Origin: Mycobacterium sp. JS623
Lineage (GTDB): Bacteria; Actinomycetota; Actinomycetes; Mycobacteriales; Mycobacteriaceae
Length of the DNA stretch: 64,000 nucleotides
NCBI RefSeq assembly: GCF_000328565.1
Contig: NC_019966.1
Coordinates: 558,001 to 622,000, forward strand
Direction of reading: 5' to 3'
Below, in pieces: positions 7,888 to 16,980 of the stretch. The position numbers and the translations under genes are program-made. Under the pieces are notes generated by a model. It had not been told where the DNA came from. It saw only the letters and a list, made by a program, of their open reading frames with translations, and ran no database searches. Numbering within the stretch: position 1 is the stretch's first letter; the number at the start of each line of letters is the position of its first letter.

Positions 7888-8720
7888 GCGAGCGCTCGTC
7901 GGACACGTGTCAGTATTTCTTGTCGGCGGTAACGCATTTGTCGTGAGCTGACGCGAATAATGATCCAACCTTGTGTGGCAAGGAATTCCAGCCGCTCAAT
8001 GTCCTCGGCGTAGATGTCGGGGTTCGTCCAATGCTGTTCGCCGTCGTATTCGACGCCGACCTTCCATTCGGGCCAGCCCATATCGACGCGGCGGGGTCGC
8101 CCTCTCGGATTTGGCACGAGGATTTGTGTGACAGGTCGTGGAAGTCCGTCGCGCACAAGGAGCAGACGCAATCGAGTTTCCTGGGGGGATTCGGCTCCAC
8201 CGTCGGCAAGATCCAGCGTCTCGCGGAGCTGGCGAAGGCCACGCGCGCCTGGATATCGGGTGGCAATCCGGTTGACCTCGGCCACGGTGCAACGGGTGGC
8301 GTTGAGTAGCGCGTCGATTCGAATTATTGCGGTGTCGCCTTCCACCCGTCGGCCGATGTCGTAGGCCGTTCTGGCGGGTGTGGTGCAGTCGATGCTTTGC
8401 CTCAGGCACATCTCGTCGTCTGCGATGAGTCCGCGGTGAATGACGATGCCAGGTGGTGACGGCTGGTTGGAATGCGCGAGTTCCGCCGGCGCGTCATCAG
8501 GTAGCCACAGGGTGCCATGTAACGCCGCAGCTGAGTGGCCGACGACAGTCGCAGTTCGGCGAGACCACAGCCACGCTGCTCTGGCTCTGACGACCGCGTC
8601 TGGCTTGAGGCCAGCTCGTACATAGACGTTGTAGTGGAGCTTGATGTACTTGGTGCGCAGCATATGACGAGTAACTTGCCCCGACGCAAGTGCTTCACTA
8701 CCCACGAGGATGTCGTCCAC
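7875..8720 (-). CDS. Hypothetical protein with AbiEi-like N-terminus and Vsr/DUF559-like nuclease-type C-terminus
   Basis: A 281-aa protein of a type that is common and multi-copy in mycobacteria but unnamed. Residues about 10-80 look like the winged-helix start of AbiEi-type antitoxins (recognition-helix-like TRHMLRTKYIKLHYNVYV, then GHSAAALHG). The C-terminal 105 residues resemble the Vsr/DUF559 endonuclease fold, with E181, D213 (RRVDMGWPEW) and VGVEYDGEQHW at 221-231, which would supply the acidic metal-binding residues. The gene stands alone, converges on fadB2, and no toxin partner is adjacent. A DNA-binding or DNA-cleaving role is inferred from fold-level resemblance only. Confidence 0.7.
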   Translation of the reverse strand: MDDILVGSEALASGQVTRHMLRTKYIKLHYNVYVRAGLKPDAVVRARAAWLWSRRTATVVGHSAAALHGTLWLPDDAPAELAHSNQPSPPGIVIHRGLIADDEMCLRQSIDCTTPARTAYDIGRRVEGDTAIIRIDALLNATRCTVAEVNRIATRYPGARGLRQLRETLDLADGGAESPQETRLRLLLVRDGLPRPVTQILVPNPRGRPRRVDMGWPEWKVGVEYDGEQHWTNPDIYAEDIERLEFLATQGWIIIRVSSRQMRYRRQEILTRVRRALAQYL

Positions 8721-8816
8721 AACACGGTTGGACGACGCAGGCGCTCACCGCGTTCCCGAGCGTCGGGAATATGACGTAAATCAGCCGGAATCCGTCATGT
8801 ATCCGACGCTCGACTC

Positions 8817-9686
8817 CTAAGCCTTGGCTAGTCGCTTCTTCTCCGCCTCGACATCGAAATCGGGTGCCGGCCAAGACAAGTCGAGCCCTTCGAGCGCCTC
8901 GATCAATAGCTCCAGTATCGCCAGTCGGCTGTACCACTTGCGATCGCACGGCACCACATGCCACGGCGCCACATCGGTTGACGTGCGCTCGAGCATCGCC
9001 TGATAAGCCTCCTGATATGCCGGCCACAGACGTCGCTCGTCGAGGTCACTCGGGTTGTACTTCCAATACTTGTCGGGTCGGTTGAGTCGCGCTGCCAGCC
9101 GGGCCTTCTGCTCATCGAGTGAGACGAACATCGCCACCTTGATGATCGTCGTCCCCGCGGCGACAAGCTTGCGCTCGAACCGGTTGATCTCCTCGTAGCG
9201 GTTGCCCCAGACCTCCGGCGGCACCAGGTTGTGCACCCGAACGATCAGCACATCTTCGTAATGAGAGCGGTCGAACACGCCGATATGGCCGGGGGGCGGT
9301 AGTGCACGCCGGATCCGCCACAGATAGTGATGCTTGAGTTCCTCGTCGGTCGGCTTCCCGAACGCGTGGTAGCGGATACCTTGCGGATTAGCTGCTCCCA
9401 CAACGTGTTTGACGACGCCGCCCTTACCGGCGGTGTCCATCCCCTGCAGCACCAACAACAGCGACCGCTGGTCGTCGCCGCCCTTGCTTCTGGCGAACAG
9501 CATCTCCTGCAACTCTGCGAAGCGCTTGTTTCGGTCAGGCTGCAGGTCGGCCGCATCGGCCTTCTTCCCCTTGAATCCGGGGGTGGCGCTGGTGTCGATG
9601 TCCGCGACCTTGTTGCCCTGGCGATACGCCAGATGCTTGTGCGGCTCGTGGGTCCAGGGTTCGGGCAGATCTCCGGGCTTAGTCAT
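8817..9686 (-). CDS. ppk2: Polyphosphate kinase 2 (PPK2) family protein
   Basis: Transfers phosphate between polyphosphate and nucleoside diphosphates, usually favouring NTP synthesis from polyP. 289 aa, the length of the one-domain PPK2 enzymes. Walker A GMDTAGKGG at 82-90; Walker B and lid start FDRSHYEDVL at 138-147; the arginine-rich lid region is ARLNRPDKYWKYNPSD. Its ATG lies 8 bases inside the 3' end of the TetR gene upstream, so the two are translationally coupled. This pair replaces the mycolate methyltransferase genes found here in M. tuberculosis. Confidence 0.92.
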   Translation of the reverse strand: MTKPGDLPEPWTHEPHKHLAYRQGNKVADIDTSATPGFKGKKADAADLQPDRNKRFAELQEMLFARSKGGDDQRSLLLVLQGMDTAGKGGVVKHVVGAANPQGIRYHAFGKPTDEELKHHYLWRIRRALPPPGHIGVFDRSHYEDVLIVRVHNLVPPEVWGNRYEEINRFERKLVAAGTTIIKVAMFVSLDEQKARLAARLNRPDKYWKYNPSDLDERRLWPAYQEAYQAMLERTSTDVAPWHVVPCDRKWYSRLAILELLIEALEGLDLSWPAPDFDVEAEKKRLAKA

Positions 9687-10389
9687 CAGCCAGTAATTGT
9701 GGCGGCAATCCCGGCGACGGGTGTGGTCCTTCGCGGAACTTCTCCAGCGACCCGCCCACTTCGACGATGCCGCAAAGCGCGTTCCACGACAGCATCGTCA
9801 GATAGTCGATCAGATCATCGGCGCTGATCCGCCGGTCGTTCATCCACGAGTGCGTGGCCAGTTGGACCCCGCCGACGGTGTGATACGCCCACGACTCGAC
9901 CCCGCCGGTGTCCATGCCAACCTCCACCATGCGGCGGCGCAGCATCACCGCGAGCATGCGCGCGATGATCGACTCGGATGCCGCGACGGCCTTGCTCTTG
10001 GACGCTGAGTTGTTGGCCATCACGAACTGGTACGGCTCCGGCTCGGAGGCCACTGTTTCGACGTAGACGCGAATGATCTCGCGGGTCAGGTCGAAGCCGT
10101 CGAGGTTCGACGTCAGCGCGGCTGTCATGTTCGGGATCAAAGTGGTCTGGGCGAACCGCATCATGACGGCCGTCGTCAAGTCGTTCTTGTCGACGAAATA
10201 GCGGTACAGCACCGTCTTGGAGACCCCGATTTCGGCGGCGATTTCGTCCATACTGACGTTGCTGCCGCGTCGACGGATGGCCTCGAGGGTGCCGTCTACC
10301 AGCTCATTGCGGCGCTCCACCTTGTGCTTGTGCCAGCGACGTTTGCGTCCATCGGTCTTGACCGCCACCGGAGAGGTCTGCTGTGCCAC
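9679..10389 (-). CDS. TetR-family regulator (Rv0472c-like)
   Basis: A 236-aa one-domain repressor-type protein. The DNA-binding part lies near residues 25-75, with the helix-turn-helix MDEIAAEIGVSKTVLYRYF; the rest is a helical ligand domain. GTG at 10389 was chosen because GGGG lies just upstream and the length matches the 234-aa M. tuberculosis gene; an in-frame extension to 10500 would overlap the divergent DUF445 gene. It overlaps the PPK2 gene by 8 bases and so may regulate it. The ligand is unknown. Confidence 0.88.
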   Translation of the reverse strand: MAQQTSPVAVKTDGRKRRWHKHKVERRNELVDGTLEAIRRRGSNVSMDEIAAEIGVSKTVLYRYFVDKNDLTTAVMMRFAQTTLIPNMTAALTSNLDGFDLTREIIRVYVETVASEPEPYQFVMANNSASKSKAVAASESIIARMLAVMLRRRMVEVGMDTGGVESWAYHTVGGVQLATHSWMNDRRISADDLIDYLTMLSWNALCGIVEVGGSLEKFREGPHPSPGLPPQLLADD

Positions 10390-10491
10390 TATCCCCGTGA
10401 TCCATTCCGTAGTCCCCCTTGATAGTACGGCCGATCTTGTTTCGGGGGCTGGCACGACGGGCCCGGCGCGCAGGTAGCGGATGATGGAGGT

Positions 10492-11823
10492 GTGGCACAC
10501 AGACCGGACGTCGGCAGGCGGCCCGTTGCACCGGCGACACGGGCCAGTTTCGCCGAGTCGTTAGCGGGAGCCGACAGCGTCGCCGACGCCGAACGCCGCC
10601 GCGGGCTGCGGCGGATGAAGCTCGTCGCACTGAGCTTCCTGGTCGGCGCCACCGTGATTTTCTTGGTCTGCACCTGGGCCCAGTCCAACGGCGCAGCGTC
10701 CTGGGTCGGCTATGTCCGGGCCGCCGCCGAGGCCGGCATGGTCGGCGCGCTCGCCGACTGGTTCGCGGTCACGGCTCTGTTCAAGCATCCGCTGGGCATC
10801 CCGATCCCACACACCGCGATCATCAAGCGCAAAAAAGATCAACTCGGCGAGGGCCTCGGTGCGTTCGTTCGGGAGAACTTCATGTCGCCCCAGGTGATCG
10901 AGGCCAAGCTGCGCGATGCGCAGGTCGCGGGCCGACTGGGTAAGTGGCTGTCGGAGCCGTCGCACGCCCAGCGCGTCGCGGCCGAAACATCAACGGTGCT
11001 AAGGGTTCTCGTGGAGATGCTGCGCGACGAGGATGTGCAGCACGTGCTGGATCGGATGATCGTCAAGCGCGTCGCGGAACCGCAGTGGGGCCCGCCGATC
11101 GGCCGCGTGCTGGCCACCCTTCTGGCCGAGCGCCGCCAAGAGGCGCTGCTGCAGCTGCTCGCCGATCGGGCGTTCCAGTGGTCGTTGAACGCCGGCGACA
11201 TCATCGAGCGGGTGGTCGAGCGCGATTCGCCGACCTGGTCGCCGCGCTGGGTCGACCATCTGGTCGGCGACCGCATCCACCGCGAGCTGATGGACTTCAC
11301 CGACAAGGTGCGACGCAACCCGGACCATGAACTGCGAAGGTCGGCCACGCGGTTCCTGTTCGAATTCGCCGACGATCTGCAGCACGACGACGCGACGATT
11401 CAGCGCGCCGAGAATGTCAAGGAACAGCTGATGGCGCGCGACGAGGTGGCCAGGGCCGCCGAGACGGCGTGGGCCGCGGCCAAGCGCATCATTCTCGAGT
11501 CGGTCGACGATCCGTCGTCGGCGTTGCGGACCCGGATCGCCGACTCTGTCGTGCATATCGGCGAGTCGCTCCGAGACGACGCCGACCTGCGCGACAAGGT
11601 CGACAACTGGATCATCCGTGCAGCTCAACACCTGGTTTCCGAATATGGGGTGGAGATCACAGCGATCATCACCGAGACCATCGAGCGGTGGGACGCCGAC
11701 GAGGCCAGCAGGCGTATCGAGCTGCACGTGGGCCGTGACCTGCAATTCATCCGGATCAATGGCACGGTGGTGGGGTCGCTGGCCGGACTGATCATCTATT
11801 CGATAGCCCAGCTACTTTTCTGA
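10492..11823 (+). CDS. DUF445 membrane protein (Rv0473-like)
   Basis: A 443-aa protein of the DUF445 family. One transmembrane helix at about residues 43-63 precedes a conserved GALADWFAVTALFKHPLG segment, then a long charged helical region, and a final hydrophobic anchor at about 425-443. The family is membrane-associated with a large cytoplasmic helical domain of unknown function. The GTG at 10492 is unusual: the GGAGG ribosome-site-like sequence ends only 1 base before it, so the real start might be leaderless. Divergent from the TetR gene. Confidence 0.85.
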   Translation: MAHRPDVGRRPVAPATRASFAESLAGADSVADAERRRGLRRMKLVALSFLVGATVIFLVCTWAQSNGAASWVGYVRAAAEAGMVGALADWFAVTALFKHPLGIPIPHTAIIKRKKDQLGEGLGAFVRENFMSPQVIEAKLRDAQVAGRLGKWLSEPSHAQRVAAETSTVLRVLVEMLRDEDVQHVLDRMIVKRVAEPQWGPPIGRVLATLLAERRQEALLQLLADRAFQWSLNAGDIIERVVERDSPTWSPRWVDHLVGDRIHRELMDFTDKVRRNPDHELRRSATRFLFEFADDLQHDDATIQRAENVKEQLMARDEVARAAETAWAAAKRIILESVDDPSSALRTRIADSVVHIGESLRDDADLRDKVDNWIIRAAQHLVSEYGVEITAIITETIERWDADEASRRIELHVGRDLQFIRINGTVVGSLAGLIIYSIAQLLF

Positions 11824-11837
11824 CCTGCGCTAACTAG

Positions 11838-11855
11838 TGCTTGCAAAAGTTAGCA
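11838..11855. promoter_or_regulatory. Imperfect inverted repeat upstream of the XRE gene
   Basis: TGCTTGCAAAAGTTAGCA at 11838-11855 has ends TGCT / AGCA that pair and contains GCAAAAGTTAGCA, which differs at two positions from GCGAAAGTTGGCA upstream of icl. It lies about 80 bases before the start of the XRE gene, a normal place for an operator. Confidence 0.45.
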
Positions 11856-11932
11856 CCCCGTCGTACGGTTAATCGCGTCGCACTGTTGTCAACCCAACAT
11901 CGATACCGACGCAATACCGAGGGGGCCACGCT

Positions 11933-12391
11933 ATGCCGCAGGATGAAAATCTTGCCGCCGTCGTGTCCAACGCCGCCCAGACCGCGGCGCAGGACATTGG
12001 CAGCTTCATCCGTACGCAACGCGAGGCAGCGCAGGTATCCGTGCGGCAGTTGGCCGAGAAGGCCGGCGTCAGCAATCCCTATCTCAGCCAGATCGAGCGG
12101 GGATTGCGGAAACCCTCGGCCGACGTGCTGCAGCAGATCGCCAAAGCGCTGCGCGTGTCTGCGGAAGTGCTCTACGTGCGGGCCGGGATTCTCGAGCCCA
12201 GCGAGACGAGTGAGGTCCGCGACGCCATCATCACCGACACGGCGATCACCGAGCGGCAGAAGCAGGTGCTGCTCGACATCTACACGTCGTTTTGCCAACA
12301 GAACGAAGCCGTCAGTGAGGAGCCGACGACTGAAGCGACTGCAGACCTACCCAAAGCTCTAGAAATTCAACAGTTCAACGAAAGTCAGTGA
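11933..12391 (+). CDS. XRE-family transcriptional regulator (Rv0474-like)
   Basis: A 152-aa regulator. The Cro/CI helix-turn-helix spans residues 22-78 ([19 protein letters not shown]), followed by a short helical and acidic tail with no sensory domain. The HTH resembles that of RamB in its PYLSQIE/SYLNQIE helix. It lies 13 bases upstream of hbhA and is likely co-transcribed with it; regulation of hbhA is possible but not shown. Confidence 0.9.
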   Translation: MPQDENLAAVVSNAAQTAAQDIGSFIRTQREAAQVSVRQLAEKAGVSNPYLSQIERGLRKPSADVLQQIAKALRVSAEVLYVRAGILEPSETSEVRDAIITDTAITERQKQVLLDIYTSFCQQNEAVSEEPTTEATADLPKALEIQQFNESQ

Positions 12392-12404
12392 AAGGAACCA
12401 CAAC

Positions 12405-13022
12405 ATGGCTACGAAGAAGCCTGCGAAGACTGCCAAGAACCAGCCCACCGTTGACGACTTGAAGGCCCCGCTGCTCGCTGCGGTCGGCGCCGCCGACCTC
12501 GCGCTCGAGCGGGTCAACGAGATCGTCGCCACCTTGCGTGAGCGTGCCGGCGAGGCTCGCACAGACACCCAGGCGCGCGTCGAGGAGAGCCGTGCCCGGC
12601 TGACCAAGCTGCAGGAGGACCTGCCGACCCAGTTCGGCGAGCTGCGTGAGCGGCTGACGTCCGACGAGCTGCGCAAGGTTGCCGAGAGCTACGCAGAGGC
12701 GGCTCAGACCCGCTACAACACCCTCGTCGAGCGTGGCGAGGCCGCGCTTGAGCGGCTGCGCAACGTGCCGGCGCTGGAAGAGGGCCGCGGGCGCGTCGAA
12801 CGCTACAGCGACCAGGCCGTTGAGCTGACCCAGGAGGCCCTCGGCAACGTGGCGTCGCAAACCCGCGCGGTCGGCGAGCGCGCTGCCAAGCTGGTCGGTG
12901 TCGAGCTGCCGGCTAAGAAGGCTCCGGCCAAGAAGGCCCCGGCCAAGGCCCCGGCCAAGAAGGCTCCCGCCAAGAAGGCTCCGGCCAAGAAGGCTGCGGC
13001 CAAGAAGGTCACCCAGAAGTAA
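12405..13022 (+). CDS. hbhA: Heparin-binding hemagglutinin
   Basis: Surface-exposed adhesin that binds heparan sulfate and, in M. tuberculosis, mediates attachment to epithelial cells; in rapid growers it also affects aggregation. 205 aa. The N-terminal two-thirds is a long amphipathic coiled coil rich in E, R and L (residues 20-150). The C-terminal 40 residues are the lysine-rich heparin-binding tail built from PAKKA units (about 12910-13019), methylated in known homologues. There is no classical signal peptide, as is usual for the family. ATG 12405 follows AAAGGAA. Confidence 0.95.
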   Translation: MATKKPAKTAKNQPTVDDLKAPLLAAVGAADLALERVNEIVATLRERAGEARTDTQARVEESRARLTKLQEDLPTQFGELRERLTSDELRKVAESYAEAAQTRYNTLVERGEAALERLRNVPALEEGRGRVERYSDQAVELTQEALGNVASQTRAVGERAAKLVGVELPAKKAPAKKAPAKAPAKKAPAKKAPAKKAAAKKVTQK

Positions 13023-13034
13023 ATAGGGGCTCGT

Positions 13035-13061
13035 GTCGCCGGTAGCGGCGACTCAGAGTCG
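13035..13061 (+). terminator. Weak stem-loops after hbhA
   Basis: Two overlapping small hairpins: GTCGCC-N6-GGCGAC (13035-13052) and the near-perfect palindrome CGACTCAGAGTCG (13049-13061). There is no T-run. They could attenuate transcription between hbhA and the next gene, which starts 33 bases later. Confidence 0.3.
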
Positions 13062-13093
13062 ACCCGGGGACGTAACCCGCTTAGGCTGGCTAT

Positions 13094-13375
13094 GTGGAGC
13101 TTCAAGGCCTAGTGGGTTACGTCCTCGCTGTTTTGCAGATAGCGGTGTTGGTGACGACGGTTTATGCGTTCGTTCACGCCGCATTGCAGCGGCCCGACGC
13201 CTACACCGCCGCCGAAAAGCTGACCAAGCCGGTCTGGCTGGTGATCCTCGGCGTCGGAGTGCTGCTGGCACTCGTCCTCGGCATCACTGGCGTGGCGATC
13301 GCGGCCGTCGCCGCCGGCGTCTACCTCGTCGACGTCCGGCCCAAGATCCTGGAAATCCAGGGCAAGTCCCGCTAG
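13094..13375 (+). CDS. DUF2516 small membrane protein (Rv0476-like)
   Basis: A 93-aa protein with two hydrophobic helices (about residues 5-27 and 46-78) joined by a short loop, of the actinobacterial DUF2516 family. GTG 13094 is used; an overlapping ATG two bases earlier is in another frame. The secreted protein gene that follows starts 2 bases after its stop, so these two and deoC form one tightly packed operon. Function unknown. Confidence 0.85.
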   Translation: MELQGLVGYVLAVLQIAVLVTTVYAFVHAALQRPDAYTAAEKLTKPVWLVILGVGVLLALVLGITGVAIAAVAAGVYLVDVRPKILEIQGKSR

Positions 13376-13377
13376 CC

Positions 13378-13815
13378 GTGCGTCTTCGTCTCGCGGCCGC
13401 AGCGGCGGCCGCCACCCTGCCTCTAGTCCTCGCGCCCGTTGCTTCGCTTGTCGCGCTGGCTCCGCCCGCGGAAGCCGACCCGGTGCCCGGCCCGCCGTAC
13501 GTCGATCACGTCCAGTGGGCGAAGTGGGCCGACCTGTCCAGCCTGCGCGTGTACCCGACGGAGGCCGCGCGGCAGGCGTCGCTGCAGCCAGGCACCGATC
13601 CGCAGGCCGACGAGGCGTGGGCCGAGGTGCTCACGCTGTCGCCCGACGCCGATATGCCCGGCATGAAAGCGCAGTTCCTGTGCCACTGGCATTTCGCCGA
13701 GTTCGCCGAGCCCGGCAAGGTCAGCTGGAACCTGGAGCCGTGGCGAAATCTGGTCTCCGACCAGCAGATGGTCGCGGCCGGCTGTAACCCCGGCGGCACC
13801 GAAGAACCGTTCTAG
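13378..13815 (+). CDS. Secreted DUF2599 protein (Rv0477-like)
   Basis: A 145-aa exported protein. Residues 1-35 are a signal peptide with an Ala-rich core ending near AEA. The mature part contains the family-type sequence YVDHVQWAKWADLSSLRVYP, and two Cys residues (FLCHWH and AGCNPGG) that could form a disulfide. GTG 13378 is 2 bases after the DUF2516 stop. The stop abuts the deoC ATG with no gap. Function unknown. Confidence 0.85.
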   Translation: MRLRLAAAAAAATLPLVLAPVASLVALAPPAEADPVPGPPYVDHVQWAKWADLSSLRVYPTEAARQASLQPGTDPQADEAWAEVLTLSPDADMPGMKAQFLCHWHFAEFAEPGKVSWNLEPWRNLVSDQQMVAAGCNPGGTEEPF

Positions 13816-14493
13816 ATGCGCTATAGCCGATCGAGCGTTGCCGCGCTCGTCGACCACACGCTGTTGAAGCCCGAGGCGACGGAGGCCGATGTCGTTGCGC
13901 TGCTGCAGGAAGCCGAAGAGCTCGGGGTGTTCGCGGTGTGCGTGTCACCGACCATGGTGGCGACGGCCAAATCGTTTCGAACGGGCGAATATGTGATCGC
14001 GTCGGTGGTGGGATTCCCTTCAGGCAAACATCTTTCGGCGATCAAGGCCGAGGAGGCCAAGCTTGCCGTTGCGGCTGGCGCGAGCGAGATCGACATGGTG
14101 ATCGATGTCGGATCTGCGCTCGAGGGCGACTTCGACGCGGTGCGATCTGATATCGCAACGGTTTTCGCCGCGATGCCGTCTGACACGGTGTTGAAGGTGA
14201 TCGTGGAGTCGGCTGCGCTGATCGCATTGGGCGGCGAGCAGCGACTGGTCGACGTGTGCAAGATTGCCGAGGATGCCGGCGCCGATTTCGTGAAGACCTC
14301 CACCGGTTTTCACCCCAGCGGCGGCGCCTCGGTGCGCGCGGTCGAGCTGATGGCGAAGACCGTCGGTGACCGTCTTGGCGTCAAGGCCAGCGGTGGCATC
14401 CGCACGGCTGACGACGCCGTTGCGATGCTGAACGCGGGCGCGACCCGGCTCGGACTATCGGGTACCCGCGTTGTGCTCGACGGGCTGGCTTAA
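13816..14493 (+). CDS. deoC: Deoxyribose-phosphate aldolase
   Basis: Cleaves 2-deoxyribose-5-phosphate to acetaldehyde and glyceraldehyde-3-phosphate in deoxynucleoside breakdown. 225 aa, a TIM barrel of standard length. The Schiff-base lysine is K160 in FVKTSTGF; the proton-relay residues are D94 (EIDMVIDVG) and K190 (GVKASGGIR). ATG 13816 directly follows the TAG of the preceding gene. The 3' end overlaps the converging DUF2993 gene by 4 bases. Confidence 0.96.
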   Translation: MRYSRSSVAALVDHTLLKPEATEADVVALLQEAEELGVFAVCVSPTMVATAKSFRTGEYVIASVVGFPSGKHLSAIKAEEAKLAVAAGASEIDMVIDVGSALEGDFDAVRSDIATVFAAMPSDTVLKVIVESAALIALGGEQRLVDVCKIAEDAGADFVKTSTGFHPSGGASVRAVELMAKTVGDRLGVKASGGIRTADDAVAMLNAGATRLGLSGTRVVLDGLA

Positions 14494-15380
14494 AGACCCG
14501 CGAAGCAGGGGTCCTGGTTGCCCTTCGGCATCGATGCGTTTTGCGTCGAAAACTGTGCCACCACACCGGTTTCGGTCACCTGCACTGCGGTTGCGTGGAT
14601 GCCGAGCGGGTAGCCCTTGGTGAACTGGTCGGTGAAGGCGTCCAGCGCCGGCTGCACTGTCTCGCGCGGGAGTGTGAAGCCCAGGCCGGTCAATTCCGTT
14701 ACCGGCAACGAGATTCCGTCGTTGGCGACCGTCGGCTTGGTGGTGATGCTGCCAAGTGCGCCCTGCAACTCGACGGTGCCCGCCGACGGGTTGGTGGTCA
14801 CGCCGGTGACGAAGGAGCCGACGAGCGGGATGGCGTTCTGGATGGTGTCCTTGATGCCCTGCGTCGACCACGTGACGTTGGCCACCAACGAGCCGATCGT
14901 CCCGCCGGAATTAGCGGTGTCTCCGAGCCGGACGTCTTTGATGGCCACGTTGACCTTCATGCCCTTGGCCTGACGGATCTGATTGCCCGCGGTCTCGAAG
15001 TGAATGTTCGTGTAGTGACCGGTCATGTGCTGCCAGAGGAACGGAGGAAGCGCGTCGAACGACACCGAGGCGCTGTCCTGCACCACGCACTGTGCGGCTG
15101 CGGCGATCACGTCGTCGGCACGGCTGCGGGCGTAGAGCTCGCCTGCGAGCAGGCCGGCCGCCACCAGCGCGACGACGATGACCACGGCAAGGACGATCGA
15201 CAGGGGGTCACGGAACAGGTCCTTGGCCTTGCCCAGCAGCGACGAGTCCTTCTGCGGGGGTGGGGCCTGCGGCGCGGCCGGCTGGGCGGGCTGGCCCGCA
15301 GATGCCCCCGGCGGGAACTGGGGCGGCCGCGGTGGGACGGGCGGGACCTGGTTGGCCGGGCGAGCCCAAGGATCGGTCAC
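14490..15380 (-). CDS. DUF2993 membrane-anchored protein (Rv0479c-like)
   Basis: A 296-aa single-pass protein. The first 45 residues are Pro/Gln/Ala-rich and cytoplasmic, a membrane helix lies at about 60-82, and the remaining extracytoplasmic part is a DUF2993 domain, a fold thought to belong to tubular lipid-binding proteins. GTG 15380 overlaps the TGA of the nitrilase gene (GTGA), so the two are coupled. A role in envelope lipid handling is inferred only from the fold. Confidence 0.85.
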   Translation of the reverse strand: MTDPWARPANQVPPVPPRPPQFPPGASAGQPAQPAAPQAPPPQKDSSLLGKAKDLFRDPLSIVLAVVIVVALVAAGLLAGELYARSRADDVIAAAAQCVVQDSASVSFDALPPFLWQHMTGHYTNIHFETAGNQIRQAKGMKVNVAIKDVRLGDTANSGGTIGSLVANVTWSTQGIKDTIQNAIPLVGSFVTGVTTNPSAGTVELQGALGSITTKPTVANDGISLPVTELTGLGFTLPRETVQPALDAFTDQFTKGYPLGIHATAVQVTETGVVAQFSTQNASMPKGNQDPCFAGL

Positions 15381-16201
15381 CTGAGGGATTCTGCCTTACC
15401 GAGACGGGTGAACTCTGTCCGGTTGCGCAATACCGCGATCGTCTCGCGGGTCTTCTGCGCCGCATCGAGGTCGAGATCGGTCACGAGCAACTGCGGGTCG
15501 GCCCCAGCCGATGCCAGCACCTCGCCGGTCGCCGACGCGACAAGGCTGCCACCGACGCCGACCGGGCCCGCTGCGGCGAGTTCATCACCGGGATACGCCT
15601 GGTCGACAGCGGCGACGAGGCCCGTCGTATCGATCGCGCGGGCCCGCGCCAGCAGCTGCCACTGCTCGAGCTTTCCAGGACCCGTGCCCCACGACGCGTG
15701 CACCGTGATGAGTTGCGCTCCGCGCGAGGCCAATTCGACGTACAGCTCGGGGAAGCGGACGTCGTAGCACAGGGTCAGTCCGACATTCACGCCGTCGACG
15801 GTGATCATCACCGGCTCCCGGCCCGGCGCGACAGTGTCGGACTCGGCGAAACCGAACGCGTCGTACAAATGGATCTTGTCGTAATGCGTATCGACGCCCG
15901 GACCCGTCGCGAGCAGCGTGTTGGTCACCCGGCCGGTTCTGTCTTCCTCGGCAGGGACGAACATGCCTGTCACGACGACGACGCCCGCGCGTTCAGCGAT
16001 GGCGCGGACGGCTGATGCCCACGACCCGTGTAGCGGTTCGGCGATCGGGGCCAGCGGCACGCCGAACCGGCACATGGTTGCCTCGGGGAACAGCACGAGG
16101 CGGGCGCCCGCGTCGGCGGCGCGACGGGTGTAGTCCTCGACAAGGCCGAGGTTGGCGGTGGGTTCAGCACCGGCCTGGATCTGCGCGAGGGCAATCCGCA
16201 T
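15377..16201 (-). CDS. Nitrilase-superfamily carbon-nitrogen hydrolase (Rv0480c-like)
   Basis: A 274-aa amidase of the Nit/omega-amidase type. The catalytic triad is complete: E40 in LFPEAT, K109 in HYDKIHLYD and C145 in LCYDVRFPE. The substrate is unknown; relatives hydrolyse deaminated glutathione or omega-amides. ATG 16201 is chosen; upstream in-frame sequence belongs to the repeat-bearing end of the methyltransferase gene, which stops 5 bases before. Overlaps the DUF2993 gene by 4 bases. Confidence 0.92.
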   Translation of the reverse strand: MRIALAQIQAGAEPTANLGLVEDYTRRAADAGARLVLFPEATMCRFGVPLAPIAEPLHGSWASAVRAIAERAGVVVVTGMFVPAEEDRTGRVTNTLLATGPGVDTHYDKIHLYDAFGFAESDTVAPGREPVMITVDGVNVGLTLCYDVRFPELYVELASRGAQLITVHASWGTGPGKLEQWQLLARARAIDTTGLVAAVDQAYPGDELAAAGPVGVGGSLVASATGEVLASAGADPQLLVTDLDLDAAQKTRETIAVLRNRTEFTRLGKAESLR

Positions 16202-16206
16202 GCTGC

Positions 16207-16980
16207 TCAGCCTACGGGCGGGACATTCGACCCCGGAGCGCCGACGGGCGCGACATTCGACTTCGGAGCGCCGACGGGCGCAACATTTGACCACGGCACT
16301 GAGAGAACGCCGTCGCGCATCCTGCGCCGCGGCGGTTCGACCGGGAAGCCCTCGTCGCGCAGCAGGTCCAGCATCGCGCGCCAGCGCACCCGCGGGCCGA
16401 ACACCCCGTGACCCGCGACGCTGGCCCACGCGTGATCCGCAGCCGTCAGCAGGCTGTGGATGGGTTGGCCTGCCAGGTTGTGGTGGATCAGCACCTTCGG
16501 TAGTCGCTCGGCCAGATCCGACGGCCGCTCGATCGCGAACGGATCGCATGCCAACGTCAGGCTGATCGGCCCCTCCGCGTCGAGCAGCACCCAGCAGCAG
16601 CGACGGCCCAACTCGTCGCAGGTGCCGTCGACGATCAGCCCGCCCGGCGCCAACCGTGCCTGCATCGTCGCCCACGCCCCGGGCACGGCTTCCACCGGGT
16701 ACTGGCGCAGCACGTTGAACGCGCGCACCAAAACCGGTGCGTGTCCGGCCAATTCGAAGCCGCCGAGCCCGAATTCGACAGTGCTGTTTTCGGCGGCGCG
16801 CGCCGCCGATACGACACGCTCGGGATGGATCTCGAGGCCGACGACGCGGACGTCGGCGCGTACCACCCGTAGCCGCGCGGCCAACTCCAGCGTCGTCACG
16901 GGCAGCGCACCGTAGCCGAGGTCGATCACCAGCGGATCGGCCGCCGCCTGCAGCGCGGCGCGCACCCGTCGTGAGTGCAC
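16207..16980 (-). CDS. SAM-dependent methyltransferase with C-terminal decapeptide repeats; start unclear
   Basis: A class I methyltransferase of at least 257 aa. The SAM-binding region is VIDLGYGALPVTTLELA (residues 18-34) followed by VVGLEIHPERV, and a later LAPGGLIVDGTCDE strand. The C-terminus ends in SNVAPVGAPK, SNVAPVGAPG and SNVPPVG, encoded by tandem 30-bp units. GTG 16980 is the first usable start, yet convincing coding sequence (GTTGHNRLRRSDRWLVHS) continues upstream in frame to about 17070 with no ATG, GTG or TTG. The true N-terminus may use a rare start, or the start may have been lost to a repeat insertion. Substrate unknown. Confidence 0.75.
   Translation of the reverse strand: MHSRRVRAALQAAADPLVIDLGYGALPVTTLELAARLRVVRADVRVVGLEIHPERVVSAARAAENSTVEFGLGGFELAGHAPVLVRAFNVLRQYPVEAVPGAWATMQARLAPGGLIVDGTCDELGRRCCWVLLDAEGPISLTLACDPFAIERPSDLAERLPKVLIHHNLAGQPIHSLLTAADHAWASVAGHGVFGPRVRWRAMLDLLRDEGFPVEPPRRRMRDGVLSVPWSNVAPVGAPKSNVAPVGAPGSNVPPVG
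16210..16290. repeat. 30-bp tandem repeats at the 3' end of the methyltransferase gene
   Basis: Two full 30-bp units (16231-16260, 16261-16290) and a 21-bp partial one (16210-16230), read on the minus strand as SNVAPVGAPx. The core ACATTCGA / ACATTTGA with GCGCCGACGGGCGC recurs in diverged form at 17035-17070 near the other end of the same gene. Confidence 0.8.

Noticed and set aside
12910..13019. AAG-rich tail of hbhA as a separate repeat element
   Set aside because: It is the expected PAKKA lysine-rich heparin-binding tail of HbhA.
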